From: Coriobacteriaceae bacterium AF08-21
GTDB lineage: Bacteria; Actinomycetota; Coriobacteriia; Coriobacteriales; Coriobacteriaceae
DNA length: 64,000 nt
Direction of reading: 5' to 3'
Assembly (NCBI GenBank): GCA_027687465.1
Contig: JAQCQR010000009.1
Coordinates: 33,289-97,288, forward strand
Of this stretch, positions 30,774 to 38,460 are shown in pieces. The number at the start of each line of letters is the position of its first letter. The first letter of the stretch is position 1. The position numbers and the translations under genes are program-made. The notes below the pieces were generated by a model. It ran no database searches, was not told the DNA's origin, and saw only the letters and a program-made list of their open reading frames with translations.

Positions 30774-31016
30774 GCCGCTCGCAATCTTTCAAAAGGTTTC
30801 GAACAAATAGTAGCTCACCGTGCAATGTTTCTCATCTTTCGACAACTTTTCAAAACCTGTTGAAAACTTTGGAAAACGGACGAAAAGTTCTCAACATTGC
30901 CAACATGACCTGTTGAAAACTCGATGAAATATCGTGAAAAGTTGCCATGCACCGCTAAATCGAGCTCGGCTTATGGGGGAACCGTGTGAACTGCGCAACC
31001 TTTTACCTTTGATTTC
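30774..31016. other. Probable replication origin (oriC) segment
   Basis: This gene-free stretch marks the strand switch between genes going left and right. It holds TTTTCAACA on the minus strand at 30858-30866 and 30911-30919, plus related motifs TTTTCAAAA (30847-30855), TTCTCAACA (30888-30896) and CTTTCGACA (30836-30844). The spacing of 10-30 bp and the neighbours dnaA and rpmH fit an actinobacterial oriC. No perfect TTATCCACA box is present. The AT-rich part at about 30995-31050 could be the unwinding site. Confidence 0.7.
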
Positions 31017-31046
31017 TTGACATTTGAACATTGATTTCCCTACAAT
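31017..31046 (+). promoter_or_regulatory. Promoter of the rpmH-rnpA-yidD-yidC-jag operon
   Basis: A perfect -35 TTGACA (31017-31022) and a -10 TACAAT (31041-31046) are separated by 18 bp, about 75 bp before rpmH. Confidence 0.85.
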
Positions 31047-31118
31047 CTTCAAGCTCACGTGTCTATATCTGCGTCCGCGCCCCCGCGGACACTCGAAATG
31101 CAGCAGGAGGAACTTAAG

Positions 31119-31253
31119 ATGAAGCGTACGTATCAGCCTAATAAGCGTAAGCGTGCCAAGACCCATGGCTTCCGTGCCCGTATGGCCACTAAGGGTGGTC
31201 GTGCCGTGCTCGCCCGTCGTCGCGCCAAGGGCCGCAAGCGTCTCACTGTCTAG
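31119..31253 (+). CDS. rpmH: 50S ribosomal protein L34
   Basis: The protein is 44 residues, starting [18 protein letters not shown] and ending KGRKRLTV, which is L34 throughout. The ATG at 31119 follows GCAGGAGG; a longer frame to 31059 has no support. L34 is a small basic rRNA-binding protein of the large subunit. It is the first gene of the conserved operon leading away from the origin. Confidence 0.97.
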   Translation: MKRTYQPNKRKRAKTHGFRARMATKGGRAVLARRRAKGRKRLTV

Positions 31254-31273
31254 CAGCGATACACACATCTCGC

Positions 31274-31612
31274 ATGAAGACTATTAAGTCTCGGCAAGAT
31301 TTCGAGCATGTGTTCAGTCAGGGGCGTCGTTTCAATCACCCTCTGATTCGAATGACCATATGTGAATCGGTTGGCGAAGGCGACTCCGGAAGGGTCGCCT
31401 TCGTTGGTGCTAAACGGCTCGGTTGTGCTGTCGTGCGCAACCGTTCTAAGCGTGTGATGCGCGAGGCCGCCCGCAGCTGTGGATTTCCCGTTGCGGGTTA
31501 TGACATCATCTTGTTCGCAACTCCCAAGACGAGGGTTTCTTCGCCTCAGGAGATGGACAATGCATTGCGTTCGCTTATGAAACGCGCCGGCGTTGCCGGG
31601 GAGGAGCGATGA
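31274..31612 (+). CDS. rnpA: Ribonuclease P protein component
   Basis: The 112-residue product contains the RNR motif region AKRLGCAVVRNRSKRVMREAAR, which binds RNase P RNA, and starts MKTIKSRQDFEHVFSQGRR. It supports the RNA subunit in cutting 5' leaders from tRNA precursors. It lies 20 bp after rpmH and overlaps yidD by four bases (ATGA). Confidence 0.96.
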   Translation: MKTIKSRQDFEHVFSQGRRFNHPLIRMTICESVGEGDSGRVAFVGAKRLGCAVVRNRSKRVMREAARSCGFPVAGYDIILFATPKTRVSSPQEMDNALRSLMKRAGVAGEER

Positions 31613-31833
31613 GCAATCACGTTTTGCGACGTGTTGCCATCGCTCCTATTCGCATATATCAACAGGTTATTTCGCCCTTATTGCCTGACGCCTGCATTTA
31701 TTACCCAACGTGCTCGCAATACGCCGTCCAGGCGATTGAGAAGTACGGTGTTTTGAGAGGCTGCTGGCTTGCCGTGAGGCGCATCGCTCGCTGCAATCCC
31801 CTGCACGTCGGCGGTTATGACCCTGTGCCCTAG
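31609..31833 (+). CDS. yidD: Membrane protein insertion efficiency factor YidD
   Basis: The 74-residue protein has the family pattern: IRIYQQVISPLLPDACIYYPTCSQYAVQAIEKYG, then RIARCNPLHVGGYDPVP. Cysteines in ACIYYPTCSQY and the ending GGYDPVP are the hallmark. It helps YidC insert membrane proteins, probably as a peripheral factor. The start codon overlaps the rnpA stop. Confidence 0.96.
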   Translation: MSNHVLRRVAIAPIRIYQQVISPLLPDACIYYPTCSQYAVQAIEKYGVLRGCWLAVRRIARCNPLHVGGYDPVP

Positions 31834-31862
31834 CGGGCACTCGCTATCGGAGGAAAACTTAC

Positions 31863-32633
31863 ATGTGGGATTGGATCGTTAACATCCTTTTCGAGCTGCT
31901 CAAGCTCATCCAGACCTTTGCGGTCGACTGGGGCCTGTCCATCATCATCCTGGTGGTCATCATCCGTCTGCTGCTGACGCCGCTTATGCTCAAGTCGACT
32001 AAGTCGACGGCACGCATGCAGGTGCTGCAGCCCAAGATGCTCGAGATCCAGGAGCGCTATGCCGACGATCCCCAGCGTCAGGCCGAGGAAATGCAGAAGT
32101 TCTACAGCGAGAACAAGTTCAACCCGATGGCTGGTTGTCTGCCGCTGTTGATTCAGATGCCTGTCCTGTTCGCCCTATTTACGCTGCTGCGTAACCTGCC
32201 GGACTACTTTAACGACGGCGCGTTCTCGTTCTTTAGTATTCTGCCCGACCTGACCACCACGCCGAGTGCCTCCTTTGCCGATGGCTTTATGGTCGCGCTG
32301 CCTGCGCTGGTCTGCCTGATCCTGTTCGCTGTCCTGACCCTGATTCCGCAGCTCTATATGTCGCGCAACCAGACCGGCCAGCAGGCTCAGAGCATGCGTA
32401 TGATGGCCGTTGTCATGACGGTCATGATGCTTTGGATGGGCTGGAGCCTTCCCGTTGGTGTTCTGCTGTACTACGACGTCTCGTCTGCTTGGCAGGTTAT
32501 CCAGCAGATTTTTGTGACGCAGAAGGTCATCGACAAGGCGAAGGCCGATGAGGAGGAGCGCCTTAAGAACGCGCCGCTGCAGGTTGAGGTCACTCGTCGC
32601 GAGAAGAAGCCGCGCCCGCACAAGAAGAAGTAG
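31863..32633 (+). CDS. yidC: Membrane protein insertase YidC/Oxa1
   Basis: The 256-residue protein is the short Gram-positive/Oxa1-type form without the large periplasmic domain. It has about five membrane segments: SIIILVVIIRLLLTPLML, the hydrophobic pair around MPVLFALFTLL, LVCLILFAVLTLIPQLYM and MMAVVMTVMMLWMGWSLPVG. The conserved Arg in the groove is in VIIRLLLTPL. It ends in a very basic tail (REKKPRPHKKK) that can contact the ribosome. No lipobox is seen at the N-terminus. Confidence 0.95.
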   Translation: MWDWIVNILFELLKLIQTFAVDWGLSIIILVVIIRLLLTPLMLKSTKSTARMQVLQPKMLEIQERYADDPQRQAEEMQKFYSENKFNPMAGCLPLLIQMPVLFALFTLLRNLPDYFNDGAFSFFSILPDLTTTPSASFADGFMVALPALVCLILFAVLTLIPQLYMSRNQTGQQAQSMRMMAVVMTVMMLWMGWSLPVGVLLYYDVSSAWQVIQQIFVTQKVIDKAKADEEERLKNAPLQVEVTRREKKPRPHKKK

Positions 32634-32677
32634 CGGGATATCAATCTTATTTAGGTACCTAACTTTTGGAGTACGTT

Positions 32678-33247
32678 ATGTCTGAAGAGATCATCGAGGA
32701 TATGCTTGAGGAGGTTGCCCCGCAGGTCGCGGGCGATTATCCCGAGATTGCACAGCGCTACAAGGCCGGTGAAGAGCTGACCGACGAGGAGCTCGACACC
32801 ATTGCCGATGTCGCGATTTCCATCCTGCGTTCCATCCTTTCGCACTTCGATGCCGCCAACTCTCCTATCGATGAGTATGAGGGCGACGAGGGTGAGCTGA
32901 TTCTGGATGTAACGGCTCCCGACCTTGCTGTTCTCATTGGCCGTCATGGTCGCACCCTTGATGCCCTTCAGGTTATGTTCTCTTTGCTAGTGAGCCGCAA
33001 ACTTGGCTTTAGGTATCCGGTTGTAGTGGACGTCGAGGGATACAAGAGCCGCCGTCAGGACAAGGTTGCCTCCATGGCTCAGTCTGCAGCCGAGCGTGCC
33101 ATCCGCACTCATAAGAGTGTTTCGCTTCCGCCCATGAATGCCTACGAGCGCCGACTGGTTCACATTGCACTTCGTGGCAATGACGCCGTCGATACTCATT
33201 CTGAGGGTTCTGACCCCGATCGCCATGTGGTGATTGTTGCTCGATAA
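32678..33247 (+). CDS. jag: Jag/KhpB-type RNA-binding protein (KH-R3H)
   Basis: From the ATG at 32678 the protein has 189 residues. An acidic helical N-terminus is followed by a KH domain with LIGRHGRTLDALQ (the GxxG loop is GRHG) and an R3H domain with NAYERRLVHIALRG. It lacks the N-terminal Jag domain of some homologues. KhpB-type proteins bind RNA and affect cell elongation and division. It follows yidC as in most Gram-positive origins, and a terminator follows. Confidence 0.93.
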   Translation: MSEEIIEDMLEEVAPQVAGDYPEIAQRYKAGEELTDEELDTIADVAISILRSILSHFDAANSPIDEYEGDEGELILDVTAPDLAVLIGRHGRTLDALQVMFSLLVSRKLGFRYPVVVDVEGYKSRRQDKVASMAQSAAERAIRTHKSVSLPPMNAYERRLVHIALRGNDAVDTHSEGSDPDRHVVIVAR

Positions 33248-33265
33248 TCTACTCGAGCTTATGCT

Positions 33266-33297
33266 AAGGGGACGTGGTTTCCACGTCCCCTTTTTTT
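33266..33297 (+). terminator. Terminator of the rpmH-jag operon
   Basis: A 12 bp perfect stem (AAGGGGACGTGG with CCACGTCCCCTT) with a TTT loop is followed by TTTTT. Confidence 0.9.
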
Positions 33298-33343
33298 GTC
33301 AAAAGTTCTCGATACACTGATTTTTGTCAGAAAGGAGCTTTCG

Positions 33344-34081
33344 TTGTTAGTACTTACTGATCAGCAAGCTGACGAGATGTTGACTCGTCTAACTTCCTAT
33401 TGCAAAGAGTATTCCTTGAGCGTATCTGATGTTGAGATGAGGAATTGTATTCAGCATTTGGATTTGGTTCTGGAAACAAATAAGACAACTAATCTCACCC
33501 GTATTCTTAACGTTGAAGATGCTGCGGTACTTCATATCCTCGACTCACTTGTTTTGCTCCCCTATATCAATAAGGCTCCTGAGGGAGCTTTGCTCGATAT
33601 GGGGACAGGTGCGGGCTTCCCTGGTATTCCGTTAACCATAACCACGCATCGTAAAGCTACTTATATTGACTCTGTTGGTAAGAAGGTTGATGCCGTCAAT
33701 TCTTTTGTTCATGCTCTTGGGTTGAAACATGCTCATGCGGTCCATGATCGTCTTGAAGAATATGCTCGAAGCCATAAGAAGCAGTTCTCTGTCGTAACTG
33801 CCCGCGCACTGGCTCCTCTACCGATTCTTGTTGAGTATGCAGCTCCGTTCCTCAAGGATAGAGGGCTATTTGTTATCACCAAGGGCAATCCTTCGGATGA
33901 GGAGCTTGCTTCTGGCATGTCAGCAGCTAAGATTTGTGGCTTCACTTTGCTTCTGAATGACGCAATCGATTTGCCTGAGGGCTTGGGCCACAGGGAGTTC
34001 ATTGTTCTTAAGAAGAGTCATCCAGCATCTGTTTCATTGCCTCGTGCAAATGGCATGGCAAAGAAGAATCCGCTTGCCTAG
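33344..34081 (+). CDS. rsmG: 16S rRNA (guanine527-N7)-methyltransferase
   Basis: The best start is the TTG at 33344, because AAAGGAG ends six bases before it; an upstream TTG at 33296 lies in the terminator. The product is 245 residues. The SAM-binding motif is LLDMGTGAGFPGIPL, and FSVVTARALAPLP is the second family motif. It methylates G527 of 16S rRNA; loss causes low-level streptomycin resistance in other bacteria. Codon use is noticeably more AT-rich than in the operon before it, and the same holds for parA and parB. It lies directly before the parS sites. Confidence 0.94.
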   Translation: MLVLTDQQADEMLTRLTSYCKEYSLSVSDVEMRNCIQHLDLVLETNKTTNLTRILNVEDAAVLHILDSLVLLPYINKAPEGALLDMGTGAGFPGIPLTITTHRKATYIDSVGKKVDAVNSFVHALGLKHAHAVHDRLEEYARSHKKQFSVVTARALAPLPILVEYAAPFLKDRGLFVITKGNPSDEELASGMSAAKICGFTLLLNDAIDLPEGLGHREFIVLKKSHPASVSLPRANGMAKKNPLA

Positions 34082-34082
34082 A

Positions 34083-34176
34083 TGTTTCACGTGAAACATA
34101 ATGGATACTAACAACTTGCAGTGTTTCACGTGAAACATGGCGGTTGATATCGAATCGGAATGTTTCACGTGAAACA
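34083..34176. promoter_or_regulatory. Three perfect parS sites
   Basis: TGTTTCACGTGAAACA occurs at 34083-34098, 34122-34137 and 34161-34176, with regular spacing of 39 bp start to start. It is the canonical 16 bp ParB-binding palindrome. The cluster lies in the leader of parA-parB, so it both seeds the ParB-DNA complex about 3 kb from the origin and may autoregulate the operon. Confidence 0.97.
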
Positions 34177-34215
34177 TCCTCCGTTTGACAGCTTTAATAC
34201 ACACCAGGAGGGACC

Positions 34216-35016
34216 GTGGGATTTCGCGACGTTAAGCGTTCTGAGAACGCAAAAGACACGCGTATCATTGCAATCATCAATCAAAAAGGCGGCGTCGGTA
34301 AGTCAACAACGGCTGTAAACCTTGCAGCAGCACTGGGTGAGCAGGGTCGTAAGACACTGATTGTCGATTTTGATCCGCAGGGAAACAGTACCAGTGGATT
34401 TGGAATTGAAAAAGAAGACCTTGATCACTGCATCTATGATGCATTGTTGAATGATGTGCCGGCAGAATCGCTTGTTCTTGATACAAATTGCAAAAAGGTA
34501 TTCGTAATTCCAGCTACGATTCAGCTTGCAGGTGCTGAAATTGAGCTCGTAAGCGCAATTGCTCGTGAAACCCGCCTCAAAGACTTGCTTGAGCCGATTC
34601 AGGACGAGTTCGATTTTATTTTCATTGACTGTCCTCCTTCGCTCGGCCTGCTTACAATCAATGCCTTGACCGCAGCAGATAGCGTTTTGATTCCAATCCA
34701 GTGTGAGTATTACGCACTCGAGGGCGTTACGAAGCTGCTTGAGTCAATGAAGATGGTCAAATCACGTCTGAACAAGGGCTTAGACACCTATGGCGTGCTT
34801 ATGACCATGTATGACTCACGTACTTCTTTGTCGAATCAGGTTGTTGAGGAAGTTCAATCGTACTTTGGTGATAAGGCGTTTAAGACGCTGATTCCCCGTA
34901 CTGTTAAAATCTCTGAAGCTCCGTCTTTTGGAGAACCGGTAATTACCTATGCACCTCAAAATAAGGGTGCAAAAGCGTATATGAACCTTGCAAAAGAGGT
35001 GATCAAGCGTGCCTAG
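34216..35016 (+). CDS. parA: Chromosome-partitioning ATPase ParA/Soj
   Basis: The 266-residue protein starts at a GTG after AGGAGGG. The deviant Walker A is QKGGVGKSTTA (about residues 24-34), followed by DFDPQGNSTSGFG and FIDCPPSLGLLTINAL. It is a DNA-binding ATPase that moves or positions ParB-parS complexes during segregation. The N-terminal extension before the Walker box is short, as in chromosomal Soj. It overlaps parB by 8 bp. Confidence 0.97.
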   Translation: MGFRDVKRSENAKDTRIIAIINQKGGVGKSTTAVNLAAALGEQGRKTLIVDFDPQGNSTSGFGIEKEDLDHCIYDALLNDVPAESLVLDTNCKKVFVIPATIQLAGAEIELVSAIARETRLKDLLEPIQDEFDFIFIDCPPSLGLLTINALTAADSVLIPIQCEYYALEGVTKLLESMKMVKSRLNKGLDTYGVLMTMYDSRTSLSNQVVEEVQSYFGDKAFKTLIPRTVKISEAPSFGEPVITYAPQNKGAKAYMNLAKEVIKRA

Positions 35017-35914
35017 TGCAAAGAAACGCGGTGGATTGGGACGCGGACTCAATGCTTTGGTCTCAGAGGCTGAGTATGAGACCGGTGGTTCTGCTGCATC
35101 TGCTTCAAATACAGCATCTGAAACAAAACTACCGGTTGAGGATATCGTTCCCAACCCTAATCAACCGCGAATTCACTTTAATGAAACTGAACTTCGCGAG
35201 TTGAGCGAGTCAATCCAAGAACATGGCGTTTTGCAGCCGCTTTTGGTTCGCAAGCATGGAAACGGCTATGAGATCATCGCTGGTGAGCGTCGTTACCAGG
35301 CGTCAAAGCTTGCTGGTCTTGAGGAGCTGCCTGTCATCATTAAAGATGTTAATGATGAAGAGATGCTGGCCCTTGCTCTTATCGAAAACCTTCAGCGTTC
35401 TGATCTGAATCCCGTCGAAGAGGCTAAGGGCTATCGCCAGCTCATTGATGCCAGCGGTATGACTCAGGAGGCATTGTCGAAGGCAGTAAGCAAATCACGC
35501 TCTGCAATTACAAATTCGCTGCGCCTTCTCGATCTCCCCGAAGTAGTTCAGCAGATGATTTTTGAGGGTAAACTTACTGCTGGTCACGCACGTGCGATTC
35601 TTGCAGTTCCCTATGAGGATGCTCGAATTCGACTTGCAGAGAAGGTTGTTGCGGAGGGCCTTTCTGTAAGAGCGACAGAAAATCTTGCTCCATTGTTTTC
35701 TGCCGGAGAGACACCTAAGACGCCGCGGCCTGCAACGCCCCAGTCTTTTAAAAAGGCTGCGCGTGTACTTCGTCAGGTATTTAATACCAACGTGCGCGTG
35801 AAAAGCTCGCGTGGAAAGAATAAGATTGAGATTGAGTTTAAAGACGAGGAAGAGCTCTCTCGTATTCTTGGTGAAATGATTCAGTTTGATCAAGGAGGCC
35901 AAGATGAGGAATAA
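35009..35914 (+). CDS. parB: Chromosome-partitioning protein ParB
   Basis: The 301-residue protein has a basic N-terminus (MPSAKKRGGLGRGLNAL) that stimulates ParA. The CTP-binding domain follows, with PNPNQPR and GERRYQASKLAGL, then LALIENLQRSDLNPVEEA. The HTH is MTQEALSKAVSKSRSAITNSL, and there is a C-terminal dimerisation domain. ParB loads at parS and spreads as a CTP-dependent clamp. Three parS sites lie upstream. It overlaps the next small gene by 11 bp. Confidence 0.97.
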   Translation: MPSAKKRGGLGRGLNALVSEAEYETGGSAASASNTASETKLPVEDIVPNPNQPRIHFNETELRELSESIQEHGVLQPLLVRKHGNGYEIIAGERRYQASKLAGLEELPVIIKDVNDEEMLALALIENLQRSDLNPVEEAKGYRQLIDASGMTQEALSKAVSKSRSAITNSLRLLDLPEVVQQMIFEGKLTAGHARAILAVPYEDARIRLAEKVVAEGLSVRATENLAPLFSAGETPKTPRPATPQSFKKAARVLRQVFNTNVRVKSSRGKNKIEIEFKDEEELSRILGEMIQFDQGGQDEE

Positions 35915-36158
35915 GATTTTAACTGCGATTGCATTGGTGACGACTGTCGCGGCCGGTGCCTTTGCTGGCTATAAGATCGCGACAGACGATGAACTTCGAG
36001 GTCGTTTGCTTCGTGGTGCGCAAGATATTGTCGATACTTCCAAGAAGAAAATGGATGTTATGACAGAAGATGTTGCCATGCGCACCGCTCAGGTAACAAA
36101 TAATCCTAAGATTAATCAAGGTTGGGTTAGCAACCAATGGGAAAATGTAGGCTATTAG
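35904..36158 (+). CDS. Small membrane-anchored protein following parB
   Basis: From the ATG at 35904, preceded by AAGGAGG, the product is 84 residues. It has a hydrophobic N-terminal helix (ILTAIALVTTVAAGAFAGYKI) and a charged, mostly helical rest with no catalytic motif, resembling small YtxH-like membrane proteins. It overlaps the end of parB by 11 bp, so it is translated with the partition genes. I do not know its function; a membrane link to ParB is speculation. Confidence 0.7.
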   Translation: MRNKILTAIALVTTVAAGAFAGYKIATDDELRGRLLRGAQDIVDTSKKKMDVMTEDVAMRTAQVTNNPKINQGWVSNQWENVGY

Positions 36159-36187
36159 GTACCTAACAATTACCCTGCATATTTTGA

Positions 36188-36230
36188 GCGGCCCTTGTCT
36201 GATTCATGAGACAAGGGCTGCTTATTTTGT
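36188..36230 (+). terminator. Terminator of the parAB operon
   Basis: A 13 bp stem (GCGGCCCTTGTCT with AGACAAGGGCTGC, one wobble) is followed by TTATTTTGT. Confidence 0.8.
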
Positions 36231-36278
36231 CCGTAAACAATGGGGAAGCTAGCAGCGGTCCAAAATTGAGGTCAATAA

Positions 36279-36318
36279 ATGAAACGGCCCCTGTTGCATA
36301 TCCTGCAACAGGGGCCGT
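36279..36318 (-). terminator. Terminator of rlmN
   Basis: On the minus strand a perfect 15 bp stem (arms 36284-36298 and 36304-36318) is followed by TTTCATTT. It lies about 40 bp past the rlmN stop. Confidence 0.8.
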
Positions 36319-36322
36319 CCGA

Positions 36323-36338
36323 TGTTTCACATGAAACG
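36323..36338. promoter_or_regulatory. parS-like site downstream of rlmN
   Basis: TGTTTCACATGAAACG matches the parS consensus at 14 of 16 positions. It lies between the convergent parAB and rlmN transcripts, about 2.2 kb from the main parS cluster. Confidence 0.55.
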
Positions 36339-36356
36339 TTTTGGAGTGCGACTCCC

Positions 36357-37409
36357 CTATGCGCTCTTCTGAACTTTGAAGCGCTGTTTCAGCTGTCCGC
36401 AAGCGGCGTCAATATCGTTACCACGGGAGTTACGAATCGTGGTCTCGATGCCACGGGACTCAAGACGACGCTGAAGATCCTCAGCCTTATGAATCGGCGA
36501 CGGCTTGAGCGGGCTGCCCTCGATGTCGTTAAGTTGAATCAGGTTAACGTGGCACAGCGTTCCCTCGCAGAAGTCGCAGAGTGCCTGCATCTCGGGATTC
36601 GTATCGTTGACGCCTTCGATCATGGCATACTCATAGGTCGGGCGGCGGCCAGTCTTCTCGGTGTAGAGCTGAAGCGCTTCGTGAAGGCGAAGCAGCGTGT
36701 ATTTCTTAACACCGGGCATGAGCTTATTGCGCGTCGACTGGATGGCGGAATGCAGGGAAACGGCAAGAGTGAACTGCTCGGGGATATCGGCAAATTTGCG
36801 AATACCGGGAATAACGCCGCTGGTAGAGACGGTGAGGTGACGAGCGCCGATACCGATACCATCGGGGTCGTTGAGGATACGCAATGCCTTGAGAACCTCG
36901 TCGTAGTTGGCAAACGGCTCGCCCTGGCCCATGAAGACAACGCTTGTGGCACGCTCGCCAAAGTCGTTGGATACATGAAGCACCTGGTCGACGATCTCTT
37001 GAGCGGTCAGAGAGCGCTTGAGGCCGTTGAGACCGGTAGCGCAAAAGGCGCAGCCCATGCCGCAGCCTGCCTGGGTGGAAACGCAGACGGAAAGTTTGTT
37101 ACGACGGGGCATGCCGACAGTCTCGACGGAAATGCCATCGTGGTACTCGAGCAGATACTTGCGCGAGCCATCTTTGGAAACCTGCTTGGTGAGTTCAGTC
37201 GGCGTATCAAAGGCAAAAGCCTCTTTAAGCTGCTCACGGAAAGCCTTGGGAAGGTTGGTCATATCGTCAAACGAACAAACGTTCTTCTCAAAGACCCATT
37301 CGATGAGCTGCTTCGCGCGGAAGGCGGGCTGGCCAAGTTCGGCCACGAGCTCGCGAATATCGTTTTGGCTCAAGTCGCGAATGTCCTGAGATTTAGTCTT
37401 GGGATTCAT
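36357..37409 (-). CDS. rlmN: 23S rRNA/tRNA adenine-C2 methyltransferase RlmN
   Basis: The 350-residue radical-SAM enzyme has the cluster motif in CVSTQAGCGMGCAFCATG, with Cys spacing CxxxCxxC. FMGQGEPFANYDEV contains the GEP motif, and the catalytic C-terminal Cys region is RGNDIDAACGQL. It methylates A2503 of 23S rRNA and A37 of some tRNAs. It is one of the few minus-strand genes to the right of the origin and has its own terminator. Confidence 0.96.
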   Translation of the reverse strand: MNPKTKSQDIRDLSQNDIRELVAELGQPAFRAKQLIEWVFEKNVCSFDDMTNLPKAFREQLKEAFAFDTPTELTKQVSKDGSRKYLLEYHDGISVETVGMPRRNKLSVCVSTQAGCGMGCAFCATGLNGLKRSLTAQEIVDQVLHVSNDFGERATSVVFMGQGEPFANYDEVLKALRILNDPDGIGIGARHLTVSTSGVIPGIRKFADIPEQFTLAVSLHSAIQSTRNKLMPGVKKYTLLRLHEALQLYTEKTGRRPTYEYAMIEGVNDTNPEMQALCDFCEGTLCHVNLIQLNDIEGSPLKPSPIHKAEDLQRRLESRGIETTIRNSRGNDIDAACGQLKQRFKVQKSA

Positions 37410-37494
37410 GGAAGCCTTTCGATTTTGGGGAAACGTAGAGGGTATCGCTACAATATGGTATCAGCTGCAGAAATTATAGAGGAGGAGTCTGCCC

Positions 37495-38460
37495 ATGCCG
37501 GGTAAAAGCCTAGAGAACATGCACGTAGCGGTCTTGGCGGGCGGTCATTCCGCCGAGCGCGAGATCTCGCTCGATTCGGGAAAGAACGTTGTGGTGGCAC
37601 TGAAGGAAGCCGGCTACACCTCGGTGGAGCTGCTTGACACGGCTGCCGATGATTTTATGGTAACCATGGCGACCGGTGGTTTCGACGTGGCATTTATCGC
37701 CATGCACGGCGCCGGCGGTGAGGATGGTGCCATGCAGGGTGCCATGGAGGCCCTGGGTATCCCCTACACAGCCTCGGGCGTGCTTGCCAGCGCCTGCGGT
37801 GCCGACAAGGAGGTCTCTAAGCTCCTGTACGCCAAGGCAGGCATTCCCATTGCCCCCGGCCTCGCGCTCGAGGTGGGCGATGAAGTCGATATCGATCATA
37901 TCGTCGAGGTTTGTGGCGAGCGCTGCTTTGTGAAGCCGGCCGTCAACGGTTCCAGCTATGGCATTTCCCTGGTCCATGAGCCCTCCGAGCTGCCCGCGGC
38001 AATCGCCAAGGCGTTTGAGTACGGCGACAAAGTGCTGGTCGAGAAGTGCATCGAGGGTACCGAGATCACCGTCGGCGTATACGGCGAAGATGACGTACGC
38101 GCCCTGCCGATTGTCGAGATTCGTAAGCCCGAGGACTGCGAGTTCTACGATCTGGACGTGAAGTATGTCGACCCTACGGATATCCATCGCATTCCGGCGC
38201 AGATTTCACCCGAGAATTACGCTCGCGCTCAGGAACTTGCCTGTGCCGCTCACAAGGCCCTCGGTTGCCTGGGTATCTCGCGCAGCGACTTTATTGTGAG
38301 CGAGGACGGCCCCGTTATCCTCGAGACCAATACCATTCCCGGCATGACCGATACGTCGCTGTATCCAGATGAGATCCGCCACACCGACGACATGACGTTC
38401 CCGCAGGTCTGTGACAGCCTGATCCGTATGGGCCTTCGTCGAGCGGGCATTGCATGCTAA
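37495..38460 (+). CDS. ddl: D-alanine--D-alanine ligase
   Basis: The 321-residue ATP-grasp enzyme shows AVLAGGHSAEREISLDSG at the start, FIAMHGAGGEDGAMQG near 65, KPAVNGSSYGISLV near 150, and ILETNTIPGMTDTSLYP near 280. The final motif normally reads NTxPGMT, so it is intact. It makes the D-Ala-D-Ala dipeptide for peptidoglycan. It overlaps the following helicase gene by 7 bp, an unusual pairing. Confidence 0.95.
   Translation: MPGKSLENMHVAVLAGGHSAEREISLDSGKNVVVALKEAGYTSVELLDTAADDFMVTMATGGFDVAFIAMHGAGGEDGAMQGAMEALGIPYTASGVLASACGADKEVSKLLYAKAGIPIAPGLALEVGDEVDIDHIVEVCGERCFVKPAVNGSSYGISLVHEPSELPAAIAKAFEYGDKVLVEKCIEGTEITVGVYGEDDVRALPIVEIRKPEDCEFYDLDVKYVDPTDIHRIPAQISPENYARAQELACAAHKALGCLGISRSDFIVSEDGPVILETNTIPGMTDTSLYPDEIRHTDDMTFPQVCDSLIRMGLRRAGIAC

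Noticed and set aside
33266..33344. Start of rsmG at TTG 33296
   Set aside because: It lies in the terminator's T run and lacks a ribosome-binding site; TTG 33344 has AAAGGAG at ideal spacing.
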